The notes beneath the pieces are model-generated. The model was not told where the DNA came from. It worked only from the letters and a program-made list of their open reading frames with translations, and ran no database searches. The translations under genes and the position numbers were made by a program. A DNA stretch of 64,000 nt from Campylobacter hyointestinalis subsp. lawsonii (GTDB lineage Bacteria; Campylobacterota; Campylobacteria; Campylobacterales; Campylobacteraceae). Positions 49,605 through 56,771 of the stretch are shown one piece after another (within the stretch, counting starts at the first letter, position 1; each line of letters begins with the position of its first letter). The stretch is taken from NCBI RefSeq assembly GCF_013372165.1, contig NZ_CP053828.1, positions 434,001-498,000 of the forward strand, given 5' to 3'.

Positions 49605-50682
49605 CGGTATTTCCTTTATCATTAAATTTGATATTAAGAATTTTAAAAACATCATCTTTTAAAAAATAGATAGACGTTTCAACATTTGAAATATTGTATT
49701 TTTTAGTTTCATACAAAATTTCAGTCTGATTTAGAAGAAATTTGATAGCTCGTTTATCAAATTTATCATTTGAATTTGGAAACGAGCAAGTTAAATTTAT
49801 ACAATTAATCTCATAGTAAAATATTTCTGAAGTATTGATTTTTTTAGAAATTTGACCAAAAGTATTATTTTTAGTAATAGGAAATGCAGTATCTGTAGTA
49901 TTTTGGATATTTGAATTTTGTATATCTTTTTTAGGAGTATCTGGAGTGATAGAATTTACAAAAATAGCAAATGCAACAATACAAAAACCAAATATTATAA
50001 GAGAGATAAAAAGGTATTTTTTAACAAAGCTTGTTCCTAGTCCGTTTTGTCCAGAATGGTATAAATTGAATATTTCTTGATTAAAATCTATATGAAAAGT
50101 TTTAATAATGTCTTTTTGATAAAGTTTGTAATTTGAGTATTGTATATATCTAAATTTCTTTGAAAAGAAGCGTTTTGAGCTATCAACAGCACGGTAGAAA
50201 AACTCAGCTATTCTTTTGTATTCGTTATTTACAAGGCTTAAATCCTGAGTAATGAAATATAATTCTTGGTATAAATGGCGATGATAAGTAAGCCACCAAA
50301 TAAGGACTTCGTTTTCTTTTTCGTTAAAAAAGTTGTGTATTTCATCTATAACAAATATAGCATTTAGTAAATTCAGTTGTTTTGCAGTTTTGATAAGTTC
50401 TTCATCAGTAGCTTTTTCAAATTTGTATCTGTTAAAAAGTATAGTCAAACTAGATAATATATTCTCAAAGTCGAAAGGAATAATCTTATCTGATTTATCA
50501 AATTTAAACTCATTTATATTTGTATAAGCAATATCATAAATTTTAGTAACTTTTGGTTTTATAAATTGTTTTAAAAATCCTTTTGGCTCTTTAGTTTGTT
50601 TTATGAATTTATCCCAAAGAATATAAACGCCATAATAGCTCTTACCGCTTCCAGGATTACCAACTATATAGTGGATAGCCAT
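49537..50682 (-). CDS. zot: Zonula occludens toxin-like protein (pI assembly ATPase)
   Basis: 381 residues. N-terminal Zot domain with Walker A GNPGSGKS (8-15) and Walker B IFVIDEIHNFF (about 109-119), one membrane helix (about 224-243), and a C-terminal periplasmic part. This is the layout of pI of Ff phages and Zot of CTX, the inner-membrane motor for virion extrusion. In C. concisus and related species similar phage zot genes have been linked to epithelial barrier damage; whether this C-terminal part has such activity cannot be told from sequence. It follows the pVI-like gene by 8 bases. Confidence 0.92.
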   Translation of the reverse strand: MAIHYIVGNPGSGKSYYGVYILWDKFIKQTKEPKGFLKQFIKPKVTKIYDIAYTNINEFKFDKSDKIIPFDFENILSSLTILFNRYKFEKATDEELIKTAKQLNLLNAIFVIDEIHNFFNEKENEVLIWWLTYHRHLYQELYFITQDLSLVNNEYKRIAEFFYRAVDSSKRFFSKKFRYIQYSNYKLYQKDIIKTFHIDFNQEIFNLYHSGQNGLGTSFVKKYLFISLIIFGFCIVAFAIFVNSITPDTPKKDIQNSNIQNTTDTAFPITKNNTFGQISKKINTSEIFYYEINCINLTCSFPNSNDKFDKRAIKFLLNQTEILYETKKYNISNVETSIYFLKDDVFKILNIKFNDKGNTDEKDNSLFSGFGSNNTSRSNQK

Positions 50683-50690
50683 TATTTGAC

Positions 50691-51104
50691 CTATGATAAT
50701 TTTGATATAACAAGAGATAAAATGCTTTCACGCATAAACAAAAGTCCTCTAACGGCATATTTTGATGCGATGAAAGAAAGCATAGTATTAAAAGGAACGG
50801 AAAAAATAACAAAAGCATCATAAAAAGCATTTAAAAACCCAAGGCTAGACAATATATCAACAAAATAACCGACTATTCCACCGCTATTAATCATTTCATT
50901 AATATATTTAATAATATTATTAACATTGTGATAAAAAAATAAAATAATGTCTAAAAGAAATTTAACGTAAGTTAAAAACAAGCCAAAAATCATACCATTG
51001 ATAGTAAGAACAGCTAAAAAAGCAGAAATTGAAGTTATTTTATTAAATAAATATGTTATAACAAAACCTATTAAACCAAACAAATATCCGATTACTTGAA
51101 GCAT
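50691..51104 (-). CDS. Hydrophobic minor coat protein, pVI-like
   Basis: 137 residues with three to four hydrophobic segments (about 3-20, 24-45, 46-58, 88-120) and no signal peptide. Its size, hydrophobicity and position between the pIII-like and zot genes match gene VI of Ff phages, whose product caps the virion with pIII and releases it from the membrane. There is no residue motif to confirm this, so the name is from context. Gaps to both neighbours are 8-9 bases. Confidence 0.7.
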   Translation of the reverse strand: MLQVIGYLFGLIGFVITYLFNKITSISAFLAVLTINGMIFGLFLTYVKFLLDIILFFYHNVNNIIKYINEMINSGGIVGYFVDILSSLGFLNAFYDAFVIFSVPFNTMLSFIASKYAVRGLLFMRESILSLVISKLS

Positions 51105-51113
51105 GTTTAAATC

Positions 51114-52487
51114 CTAAATAAAAAATAACAATATAAATCTATATATAACGCTTAAGAACATATAGCTAAACAATAAGAAAAAAATAGCATACGTTAAAGG
51201 TTTAACATCAACCATTAATTTACAAACATCAAAATTAATATTAGGAACATTAGATATTTTTAAATCTAAAGTTTTTGGACAACTAGTTACGACGGTTTTT
51301 TTATTTATAGATTTAACACCGCCACCTAAAACATTTATAAGACTTAAATAATTTTCTTTAAAACTTTTTAAACTATCAGTAACATTTTTAACACCTTTAG
51401 AGAATTTTTTATTTATTTCTTCGAGTTCATCACTATATTTTTCTAAATCTTCGCTATAATCTACAGGTTCGCTATCACCTTCAAGTTCGCTATCACCAGC
51501 AGAAGAACTACCGCCACCAAGATTATTATTATTATCAGGATTTTTTGGTTTATCATCTGGTTTCGGATCTGAACTGTCTGGTTTATTTCCCGGATCTGTT
51601 GTAGCGCTACCGCCTGGAACTGGTTTAGGATCTGTTATATCGCCACCGCTTGAACCACTACCAGGATTTATAGGTTTATCAGGATTTGTTGGTTTTGTAG
51701 GATTATTAGGATTTGTTGATTCTGTAGGTTTATCATCAAAAATGTTATCAGGTGTTTTTATCTGAGTAGCATTATCACAATTAGAATAAATAGAACCTTT
51801 ATTATCTCCAACAAAAGCACCGCTTGAAAAGGAAGAACCTGAAAAATTACAAAGACACTTATACAAATCATTATAATTTTTAGAAGTAGAGCAATCAGCG
51901 CAACTGCCGTCAGAAAAACCTATCTTAATCACTCCGTTTTTAAAATCATATTTAGTACAATCAGTATAACACATACCCTCCGAATTTAATTTATCACCTT
52001 TATTGCAGGTTTTACAAGTTCTAGTATTAGGATCAAAAGTACCGCCATTAGGACAACTATAATATCCACGAGATGCATAATACCTCTCTTGAACTCTAAT
52101 GGCTGGAGTTGCCACAAATTGACCTTTACAGTTATAATCAGTGAATGTAGGATCAACTTCATACTTCTTAATAATAGAAGAAGAACCTAGATAAAAGGAA
52201 ACAACGACTTTACCATCTAAAGAAGAATAACGAGAGTAAAAAGGGGAACAATCTTTGTAAGTAGAGTAAGTATCGTGAGGATAAGAAGATTCGATAGGGA
52301 AAAATTTATCCCCTAATACAAAATAAAAAAATCTTTCATCTTTACTAGTAATGATTTCACCTTCTGTTTCGAGAGGAATTTTATAACCAGTGTAAGAAGG
52401 TTCTGAACCAACAGGCAAATAAGTTGCGCAATAAGCAAAATTTACAAATAAAAAAGGGAAAATAATTATTTTAAAAATAGACTTCAT
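51114..52487 (-). CDS. Phage adsorption protein, pIII-like
   Basis: 457 residues. Signal peptide about 1-20 (ends NFAYC). The N-terminal receptor-binding part (to about 225) has at least twelve cysteines, with a GTFDPNTRTCKTCNKGDKLNSEG cysteine-rich module. Then comes a low-complexity linker of Pro, Asn, Gly, Ser, Asp and Lys (about 235-330), like the glycine-rich linkers of pIII. A helical segment with two cysteines and a C-terminal membrane helix (about 432-455) hold it in the membrane until assembly. It would bind the host pilus or other receptor. The linker is rich in runs likely to vary in length. Confidence 0.85.
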   Translation of the reverse strand: MKSIFKIIIFPFLFVNFAYCATYLPVGSEPSYTGYKIPLETEGEIITSKDERFFYFVLGDKFFPIESSYPHDTYSTYKDCSPFYSRYSSLDGKVVVSFYLGSSSIIKKYEVDPTFTDYNCKGQFVATPAIRVQERYYASRGYYSCPNGGTFDPNTRTCKTCNKGDKLNSEGMCYTDCTKYDFKNGVIKIGFSDGSCADCSTSKNYNDLYKCLCNFSGSSFSSGAFVGDNKGSIYSNCDNATQIKTPDNIFDDKPTESTNPNNPTKPTNPDKPINPGSGSSGGDITDPKPVPGGSATTDPGNKPDSSDPKPDDKPKNPDNNNNLGGGSSSAGDSELEGDSEPVDYSEDLEKYSDELEEINKKFSKGVKNVTDSLKSFKENYLSLINVLGGGVKSINKKTVVTSCPKTLDLKISNVPNINFDVCKLMVDVKPLTYAIFFLLFSYMFLSVIYRFILLFFI

Positions 52488-52492
52488 ACTAT

Positions 52493-52615
52493 TTACTTCA
52501 TAATTTTATTTGTAAAAATAGTAAAAACAAGCAAAATAGGAATGCAAGATAAAGTAAAGTAAATAAAAATAGTAAAGAAATAATCAAAACTTGGCACACT
52601 AGTTATTTCAAGCAT
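52493..52615 (-). CDS. Tiny membrane protein C of the inovirus (40 aa)
   Basis: MLEITSVPSFDYFFTIF then a hydrophobic helix (about 14-35) and NKIMK at the end. AAAGGGATAAATA lies before the ATG and the stop is 5 bases before the pIII-like start. Size, single helix and position between the major coat and pIII genes suggest a minor virion protein of the pVII/pIX kind. Confidence 0.6.
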   Translation of the reverse strand: MLEITSVPSFDYFFTIFIYFTLSCIPILLVFTIFTNKIMK

Positions 52616-52618
52616 TAT

Positions 52619-52747
52619 TTATCCCTTTAAATTTGATATTATTAAAAAGGTTACAAGCATTACACAAAAACCGCATAAAATAGCAGTTTGAGCCATAAGA
52701 AAATGATATTCATTTAAAGGCAAATTTGTAAGATTATGTATATCCAT
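52619..52747 (-). CDS. Tiny membrane protein B of the inovirus (42 aa)
   Basis: MDIHNLTNLPLNEYHFLMAQ followed by a hydrophobic helix (TAILCGFCVMLVTFLIISN). It ends 3 bases before the start of protein C and starts 12 bases after protein A. Probably a minor coat protein; no homologue is recognised by eye. Confidence 0.6.
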   Translation of the reverse strand: MDIHNLTNLPLNEYHFLMAQTAILCGFCVMLVTFLIISNLKG

Positions 52748-52759
52748 TTTTGAAGCCTT

Positions 52760-52879
52760 TTATTCTTTATTGAAAACGGAAAAAGCAAATAAAGTAGATT
52801 TAACAATAAAACAAGCAACGATAAGAACTCCAAAGTAAGAATTTATAAAAATAGCTAGTTTTGTAAAATCAATATCCAT
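52760..52879 (-). CDS. Tiny membrane protein A of the inovirus (39 aa)
   Basis: MDIDFTKLAIFINSYFGVLI leads into one hydrophobic helix and ends FNKE. AAGGTAAATAAA precedes the ATG. It is the first gene after the large hairpin downstream of the major coat gene. Probably a pVII/pIX-like minor coat protein by size and place. Confidence 0.58.
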   Translation of the reverse strand: MDIDFTKLAIFINSYFGVLIVACFIVKSTLFAFSVFNKE

Positions 52880-52920
52880 TTTATTTACCTTTTTTTAAGA
52901 CTGACGCCCTGCGGTTGTCT

Positions 52921-52978
52921 GCTGAAATTCGCCTTAGTTGTTATTTCAGAGAGAAACAAATTAGGGCGAATTTCCAGC
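52921..52978 (-). terminator. Large hairpin downstream of the major coat gene
   Basis: GCTGAAATTCGCC (52921-52933) faces GGCGAATTTCCAGC (52965-52978), and pairing continues through TTAGTTG / CAAATTA with small bulges. In Ff phages a strong terminator after gene VIII keeps coat expression high; this hairpin is in that place. It may also serve as packaging signal. Confidence 0.65.
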
Positions 52979-52991
52979 TTGAAATTTGGAA

Positions 52992-53204
52992 TTATCTTCC
53001 AAAAAGAGAAAGAGCTTTTTTAGCACCCCACATACCAGCAACAGCGATAATAACAAGCCCAAAAACAGACATAAAAGGACTTGCATCAAGAGAACCGCTA
53101 ACTTTACCAGTGGCCTCATCTACTGTTACGGCAGCACTTGCAAGACTAGATAAACTCATAAGACCAAAAACGCCTGTTATTACCTTAGTTTTAAGATTCT
53201 TCAT
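52992..53204 (-). CDS. Major coat protein, pVIII-like
   Basis: 70 residues. Signal peptide 1-24 (ends SLASA) and a 46-residue mature protein: an acidic amphipathic N-terminus (AVTVDEATGKVSGSLDAS), a membrane helix (FMSVFGLVIIAVAGMWGA) and a basic C-terminus (KKALSLFGR). This is the textbook layout of pVIII, with the acidic end outside the virion and the basic end against the DNA. TTAAGGAGTTTAAG before the ATG is the best ribosome binding site of the element, in keeping with thousands of copies per virion. Confidence 0.88.
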   Translation of the reverse strand: MKNLKTKVITGVFGLMSLSSLASAAVTVDEATGKVSGSLDASPFMSVFGLVIIAVAGMWGAKKALSLFGR

Positions 53205-53274
53205 CTTAAACTCCTTAAAAAAATATTTGAGATTAAATCTCTATCAAACCCCTAAAAAGGGGCTTTGTAGAAAT

Positions 53275-53676
53275 TTACTTTTTAACTTCTTTTAACTTTT
53301 CAAGTTCTTTATCTAAGCCTTTGATTTCTATTACGCTTACTTCAAATGAACCATCATTTTTACGGATAGGTATGTCACCATTAATATAAATAGGAGAATT
53401 TGAAATTAAAGAAGTTTGTATTAGATTTGCGATTTGTCCTGCTTTGGTATCAGTTTCACAATTGATTTTAAAGCAAAGTTGTCTATCGTAACTATTTGCA
53501 AAGCCTGTTTTTTCATTCTCAGTAGTAGCTTGGTATATGTTTGTAGCAAAAATACGAACACTCGGACCATATTCTATTACTTCACCATTGTCGTTTTTCA
53601 TACTTCCGCTAGAAGTAGCTTTGACAAAGCCTTTTGTGACCTCATAACTTATGCTGTATTGTTGTTGAATAATCAC
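53275..53676 (-). CDS. Putative phage ssDNA-binding protein (pV/RstB-like position)
   Basis: 133 residues, no membrane segment, no signal peptide. It is beta-rich (MIIQQQYSISYEVTKGFVKATSSGS..., SVRIFATNIYQATT) and ends with a charged helix (KGLDKELEKLKEVKK). First gene of the minus-strand operon, just before the coat gene. Inoviruses encode in this place the protein that coats single-stranded DNA and stops conversion to double strands. No diagnostic motif is seen, so the function is from position, size and predicted fold. Confidence 0.55.
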   Translation of the reverse strand: MIIQQQYSISYEVTKGFVKATSSGSMKNDNGEVIEYGPSVRIFATNIYQATTENEKTGFANSYDRQLCFKINCETDTKAGQIANLIQTSLISNSPIYINGDIPIRKNDGSFEVSVIEIKGLDKELEKLKEVKK

Positions 53677-53981
53677 GGTAAATCCTTTAAAATTTATTTT
53701 TCGGTATAAATTAGGGCTAGAGATCTACCGATAAAAAACTAGCCCAAGCAGTTTAAAGCCTTACTTAGGGCTGGTTAATATCGCTCAACCAAACGCAAAA
53801 GGAAATTACCAAAAAGCGGCTTACTCTCATCTCTTTACTCTGACTGCGTTTTTTGGTTGGTTTGTAAAAATTTCATATTTATGATAGAATTTAACAAATA
53901 TGAAATATATTCAAATATCACAATGAAATTATTTCATAAATAAGCTTAATTTAAAATAAAACAATGAAAAGTTTTCATATA
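53677..53981. promoter_or_regulatory. Phage intergenic region: hairpins and divergent promoters
   Basis: About 300 non-coding bases between the divergent arms. It holds GGGCTAG / CTAGCCC (53714-53720 / 53739-53745), a long imperfect hairpin CAACCAAACGCA / TGCGTTTTTTGGTTG (53786-53797 / 53845-53859), and three palindromic sites nearer the regulator gene. Filamentous phages keep their strand origins and packaging signal in such a region. Confidence 0.6.
53871..53977. promoter_or_regulatory. Three TGAAA-type palindromic operators
   Basis: Site 1: TTTCATATTT (53871-53880) / AAATATGAAA (53896-53905). Site 2: TGAAATTATTTCA (53924-53936). Site 3: TGAAAAGTTTTCA (53965-53977). All share the half-site TGAAA. 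Site 3 ends 4 bases before the preferred start of the HTH gene, so the regulator probably represses itself and the opposite phage operon. Confidence 0.65.
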
Positions 53982-54218
53982 ATGGTAAATAAAACAGAAT
54001 TAGCAAAAGAGCTACAAATAGAGATTAGAACACTGTATAACTGGGAAAAAAATAGACCAGCATTATATAAATTTTTAATAAAAAATTTTCAAAAAGAAAA
54101 TGAAAGTAATTCAAAAATCAAAGAATTAAATGAATATTTTTCAAGATTAAGCGAAAAAGAACAAGAATTTTATATATCAGATATAAAAACAAGACTACTA
54201 AAAAAGGAAATAGAATAA
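53982..54218 (+). CDS. Small HTH regulator of the prophage
   Basis: 78 residues from ATG 53982; the in-frame ATG at 53964 is inside a palindromic operator and is less likely. The N-terminal MVNKTELAKELQIEIRTLYNWEKNRPALYKFL reads as a helix-turn-helix (TELAKELQIEIRTLYNWEK), followed by a charged helical part likely to dimerise. The place, divergent from the phage structural operon, is that of RstR- or Cro/CI-like repressors. Its stop codon directly abuts the start of the nuclease gene. Confidence 0.72.
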   Translation: MVNKTELAKELQIEIRTLYNWEKNRPALYKFLIKNFQKENESNSKIKELNEYFSRLSEKEQEFYISDIKTRLLKKEIE

Positions 54219-54722
54219 ATGGTTGAATATATTATATATTTCGGACTTGGAAGTATATTAACTAGTGGATATTTTTATATAGAGATAAAAAAATTAAACA
54301 AACAAAAAGAACAAGAAAAAATAGAAAAAGAAAAATATATAGAAGAATTAAAACAAGCAAATATAGACAAAGGGATTAAATATGAATTTCAGATAGGAAG
54401 ACATTTTAAAGGGTTGGGATACAAAGTATATATGAAAGGGGTGAAAGAAGGAAAAAAAGATATGGGAATAGACATAATAGCATATAAGGATAAAGAAGTA
54501 TTATTAATACAATGCAAAAATTCAATATATCCACTAAAGCAAGATATAATAAGAAAATTTATAGGAGATTGCCATATGTATGAAAAAGAAAATAATAAAT
54601 ATTTAAATAATAAAATTATAAAAAGAGTGATAGTTTCTAACTCAAATATGGATAAAGGATGTGAATTATACTTTCAACAACATAAAGTAGAGTGTAATTT
54701 TTTACAAATTAAAGAAAATTAA
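54219..54722 (+). CDS. Membrane-anchored PD-(D/E)XK (Mrr-like) nuclease
   Basis: 167 residues. One N-terminal membrane helix (about 3-21), a charged coiled linker (22-50), then a restriction-endonuclease-like domain: Glu56 in KYEFQIGRHF, Asp85 in DMGIDIIAY and Gln98/Lys100 in LLIQCKN, the Mrr-type D-QxK pattern. It begins immediately after the regulator stop codon. Such a fusion at the inner membrane would be well placed to cut incoming DNA, so superinfection exclusion or defence is a reasonable guess; no experiment is known to me. Codon use is very A-rich compared with the phage operon. Confidence 0.78.
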   Translation: MVEYIIYFGLGSILTSGYFYIEIKKLNKQKEQEKIEKEKYIEELKQANIDKGIKYEFQIGRHFKGLGYKVYMKGVKEGKKDMGIDIIAYKDKEVLLIQCKNSIYPLKQDIIRKFIGDCHMYEKENNKYLNNKIIKRVIVSNSNMDKGCELYFQQHKVECNFLQIKEN

Positions 54723-54746
54723 CGGCTTATATGATTTAAATAAGAA

Positions 54747-55022
54747 CTAATTGCAACTAAGTTTATAATCAAGTGCATTTAGGATTTTAAATATACTTTC
54801 AAATCTAGGTTTAGAATTAGGTTTAAACATCTTATAAAAGCTTTCCCTATTTAAATTTGCTTTTTTTGCTACATTCTCTAAGCCTTCGGCTTTGGAAATA
54901 TAAAATATAGCTCTTTTAAGCTCCTCGATATCGCCATCTGCCAAAACTTGATTTAAATACTCCTTTCTCATTTCTGAATTATTCAAAAAATCAATAGGAT
55001 CAAATTCTTTCAATGCTAGCAT
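54747..55022 (-). CDS. HigA-like antitoxin
   Basis: 91 residues with a C-terminal Cro/CI-type helix-turn-helix (NVAKKANLNRESFYKMFKPNSKPRFESIFKILNAL). This fits the addiction-module antitoxin family (COG3636) that pairs with RelE-type toxins of COG3657. The start overlaps the toxin gene by 7 bases, with the toxin first, the usual HigBA order. It would neutralise the toxin and repress the pair. Confidence 0.85.
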   Translation of the reverse strand: MLALKEFDPIDFLNNSEMRKEYLNQVLADGDIEELKRAIFYISKAEGLENVAKKANLNRESFYKMFKPNSKPRFESIFKILNALDYKLSCN

Positions 55023-55312
55023 TTTAATTCCTTTAATAAATTTTTAGCTTTTTGTATATCTCTATCTTGACTTGATTTATCACCACCACAAAGAAATATA
55101 ACTAAAACACCATTTTGGATAGTATAATACAATCTTATCCCACCTGAAACAAAAATCCTAAGCTCATATAAATCAATATCTATACTCTTAAAATCGCCCA
55201 AATAATCATCATTTTTTATCTTGTCAAATCTACGCAATATAGCCGATTTAACTTTATAATCAGATAAAGAAAGATACCATTTTTCAAACTGCTTAGTATA
55301 TTTTATTTCCAT
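55016..55312 (-). CDS. RelE/HigB-like toxin
   Basis: 98 residues. MEIKYTKQFEKWYLSLSDYKVKSAI at the N-terminus and YELRIFVSGGIRLYYTIQNGVLVIFLCGGDKSSQDRDI towards the end match the COG3657 RelE/HigB-like family, with the conserved Arg-Leu-Tyr-Tyr strand and GGDKSSQ motif. Such toxins usually cleave mRNA on the ribosome. It is the last phage gene before the distal attachment site (54 bases away) and would favour keeping the prophage. Confidence 0.86.
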   Translation of the reverse strand: MEIKYTKQFEKWYLSLSDYKVKSAILRRFDKIKNDDYLGDFKSIDIDLYELRIFVSGGIRLYYTIQNGVLVIFLCGGDKSSQDRDIQKAKNLLKELKC

Positions 55313-55365
55313 AACAAAAGTGTATAAAAATATAGCTTAATAGCTAATTATATAAGCTCAAAAAA

Positions 55366-56109
55366 CTCATAACCCGAAGGTCGGAGGTTCAAGTCCTTCT
55401 CTCGCAACCAAATAAGCATAAAATCATCTTTTAAAGCACATTGTTTTAAAGCTTAAAATAATCTTACTTTTTATTTTACAGAATTTAGTATATTTTCGAT
55501 TGTTTCTTTTGATTTTTTAATATTTGTAGTGATGTATTTTTGTGTAGTAGTTATATTTGTATGACCCAAACTTACTTGCTCAACTGGTAAATTTAAATAA
55601 TTGATAGAATAAGTAGCGATTAAGTGTCTTATATCGTGTAATCTTATTTTAGGTAAATTATTAGATTTTAATAAAGTATTCCAAGAACGGCGTAAATCAA
55701 CAAATTTATTATTAGTATCTGGATTAAGAAAAACATAGGTATTTAGTAAATTTAACTTTTTAGCTTTAATATATCTTTTATAAAGTCTGTTATAAAGCTC
55801 ATCACTCATAGTATAAAACATATCACGCTTAGCTTTATTAATTTGGCAAGGTATTTTATAAGTTCTATTTTTCAAATTTAAATCAGACCAATTAAGAGAT
55901 AAAACTTCGTTTTTTCTTCTACCATGCAAAAGGAAAAAGAAGATATCAGCAGTTGGATTTATGTTATTAACAATAGCATTAATAATCCTTTTTTGAGTTT
56001 TTACACCATAGTCAAAATATACTTTATTATCAAATTTAGGAAGTTCTACAAAATCACAAGGATTTTTATCTATAAGTTCAAGTTTCATAGAAAATTTGAA
56101 TATAACCCT
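55366..56109. repeat. 744-bp direct repeat, right copy (contains attR)
   Basis: Starts with 45 bases of tRNA-fMet 3' end (55366-55410) and continues with the 3' part of a second integrase gene. Identity to 46003-46746 stops abruptly at 56109, where a helicase gene fragment begins. Confidence 0.93.
55471..56109 (-). pseudogene. Truncated second integrase (C-terminal part)
   Basis: The frame is identical, apart from one Lys-to-Asn change in LSLNWSDLN, to the last about 213 residues of the intact integrase at 46108. The 5' part is replaced at 56109 by unrelated DNA. It keeps all catalytic residues but lacks most of the arm- and core-binding domain, and it has no ribosome binding site of its own beyond an internal ATG at 56088. 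It is the remnant of a second copy of the same phage. Confidence 0.92.
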
Positions 56110-56412
56110 ACCGCTTCTTTGTTCTAAATCGCTCGGACGCCAAGGACAATCTAAAGGTGTAAGGCTACAATTCTTTTTTGCACATTTGTTCCAGCACCCA
56201 TTTTTTGTGTTGATCCAATTAAAATTCTAGCTTTTCATGAATTTATATCTGCAAAAAGTTGCCCTTTTTGTAAATCGGTTTTTGCATCATGAATGAAACA
56301 AATTTCATTTTGTGGAATACCTTTTGCGACAAGTTTTTTTAAGATATCAGTATATACATCAAATTTTGCTTGTTCTGCTAAGAGTTCATCAAGGCTTTTA
56401 ATCCAATAGAGC
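56110..56412 (-). pseudogene. Fragment of a mobile-element SNF2/DEAD-type helicase
   Basis: Minus-strand reading gives LYWIKSLDELLAEQAKFDVYTDI... then GIPQNEICFIHDAKTD, a TGA in place of Gly after FADINS, then KARILIGSTQKMGAGTNVQKRIVALH, a frameshift, and LDCPWRPSDLEQRSG. The last parts are helicase motifs V and VI of the large methylase-helicase proteins carried by plasmids and integrative elements. The fragment is cut exactly at the join with the phage repeat. It is a decayed relic. Confidence 0.82.
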
Positions 56413-56458
56413 TAACCCGCCTTAAATTTAAAAAAGTAAAGTAGCCAAAGCCCATTAA

Positions 56459-56587
56459 ATCTCTATTCTAAATTTCATCAAGGAAAATGACTACAAAAAT
56501 GCAAGTTCAAATATGATGAAATCTTTGTGGGCAAAGCAGACTCCAAATAGAGCCAAAAAGCTTGCAGACATAATAAAAAGAGCTTAA
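56459..56587 (+). pseudogene. Fragment of a T4-type phage lysozyme (C-terminus)
   Basis: The plus-strand frame ends NASSNMMKSLWAKQTPNRAKKLADIIKRA and stops. The W-x-x-QTPNRAK segment is the conserved C-terminal helix of T4-type (GH24) lysozymes; T4 itself has SRWYNQTPNRAKRV. Only about 42 codons remain, without start or catalytic Glu. It points to a former tailed phage or another element here. The rest to 56771 shows nothing I recognise. Confidence 0.6.
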
Positions 56588-56771
56588 AAGCAGATGCAAA
56601 AACCGCTGTTTATATGTAGCCTACCTTGCTACTAGCAAAACTTTTATATTTGTGAGCGAGAATTTGCGGGTGAGAATTTAAAGTTAGGATGAGTATCTAG
56701 TGTTTTTCATTAATTATCATTTTTTATTGATTATTTTAACGATAAATAATAGATAAAGGATCTTGATTAAC

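Noticed and set aside
51535-51735. Degenerate repeat in the pIII-like gene as a separate repeat element
   Set aside because: It encodes the Pro/Asn/Gly/Ser linker in frame and is explained by the protein.
52915-53295. Plus-strand open frame over the coat gene
   Set aside because: It runs antisense through the well-supported pVIII gene and the hairpin, and has no ribosome binding site or family features.
55366-55410. A second tRNA-fMet gene
   Set aside because: Only the last 45 bases are present; there is no D arm or 5' acceptor strand. It is the distal attachment site.
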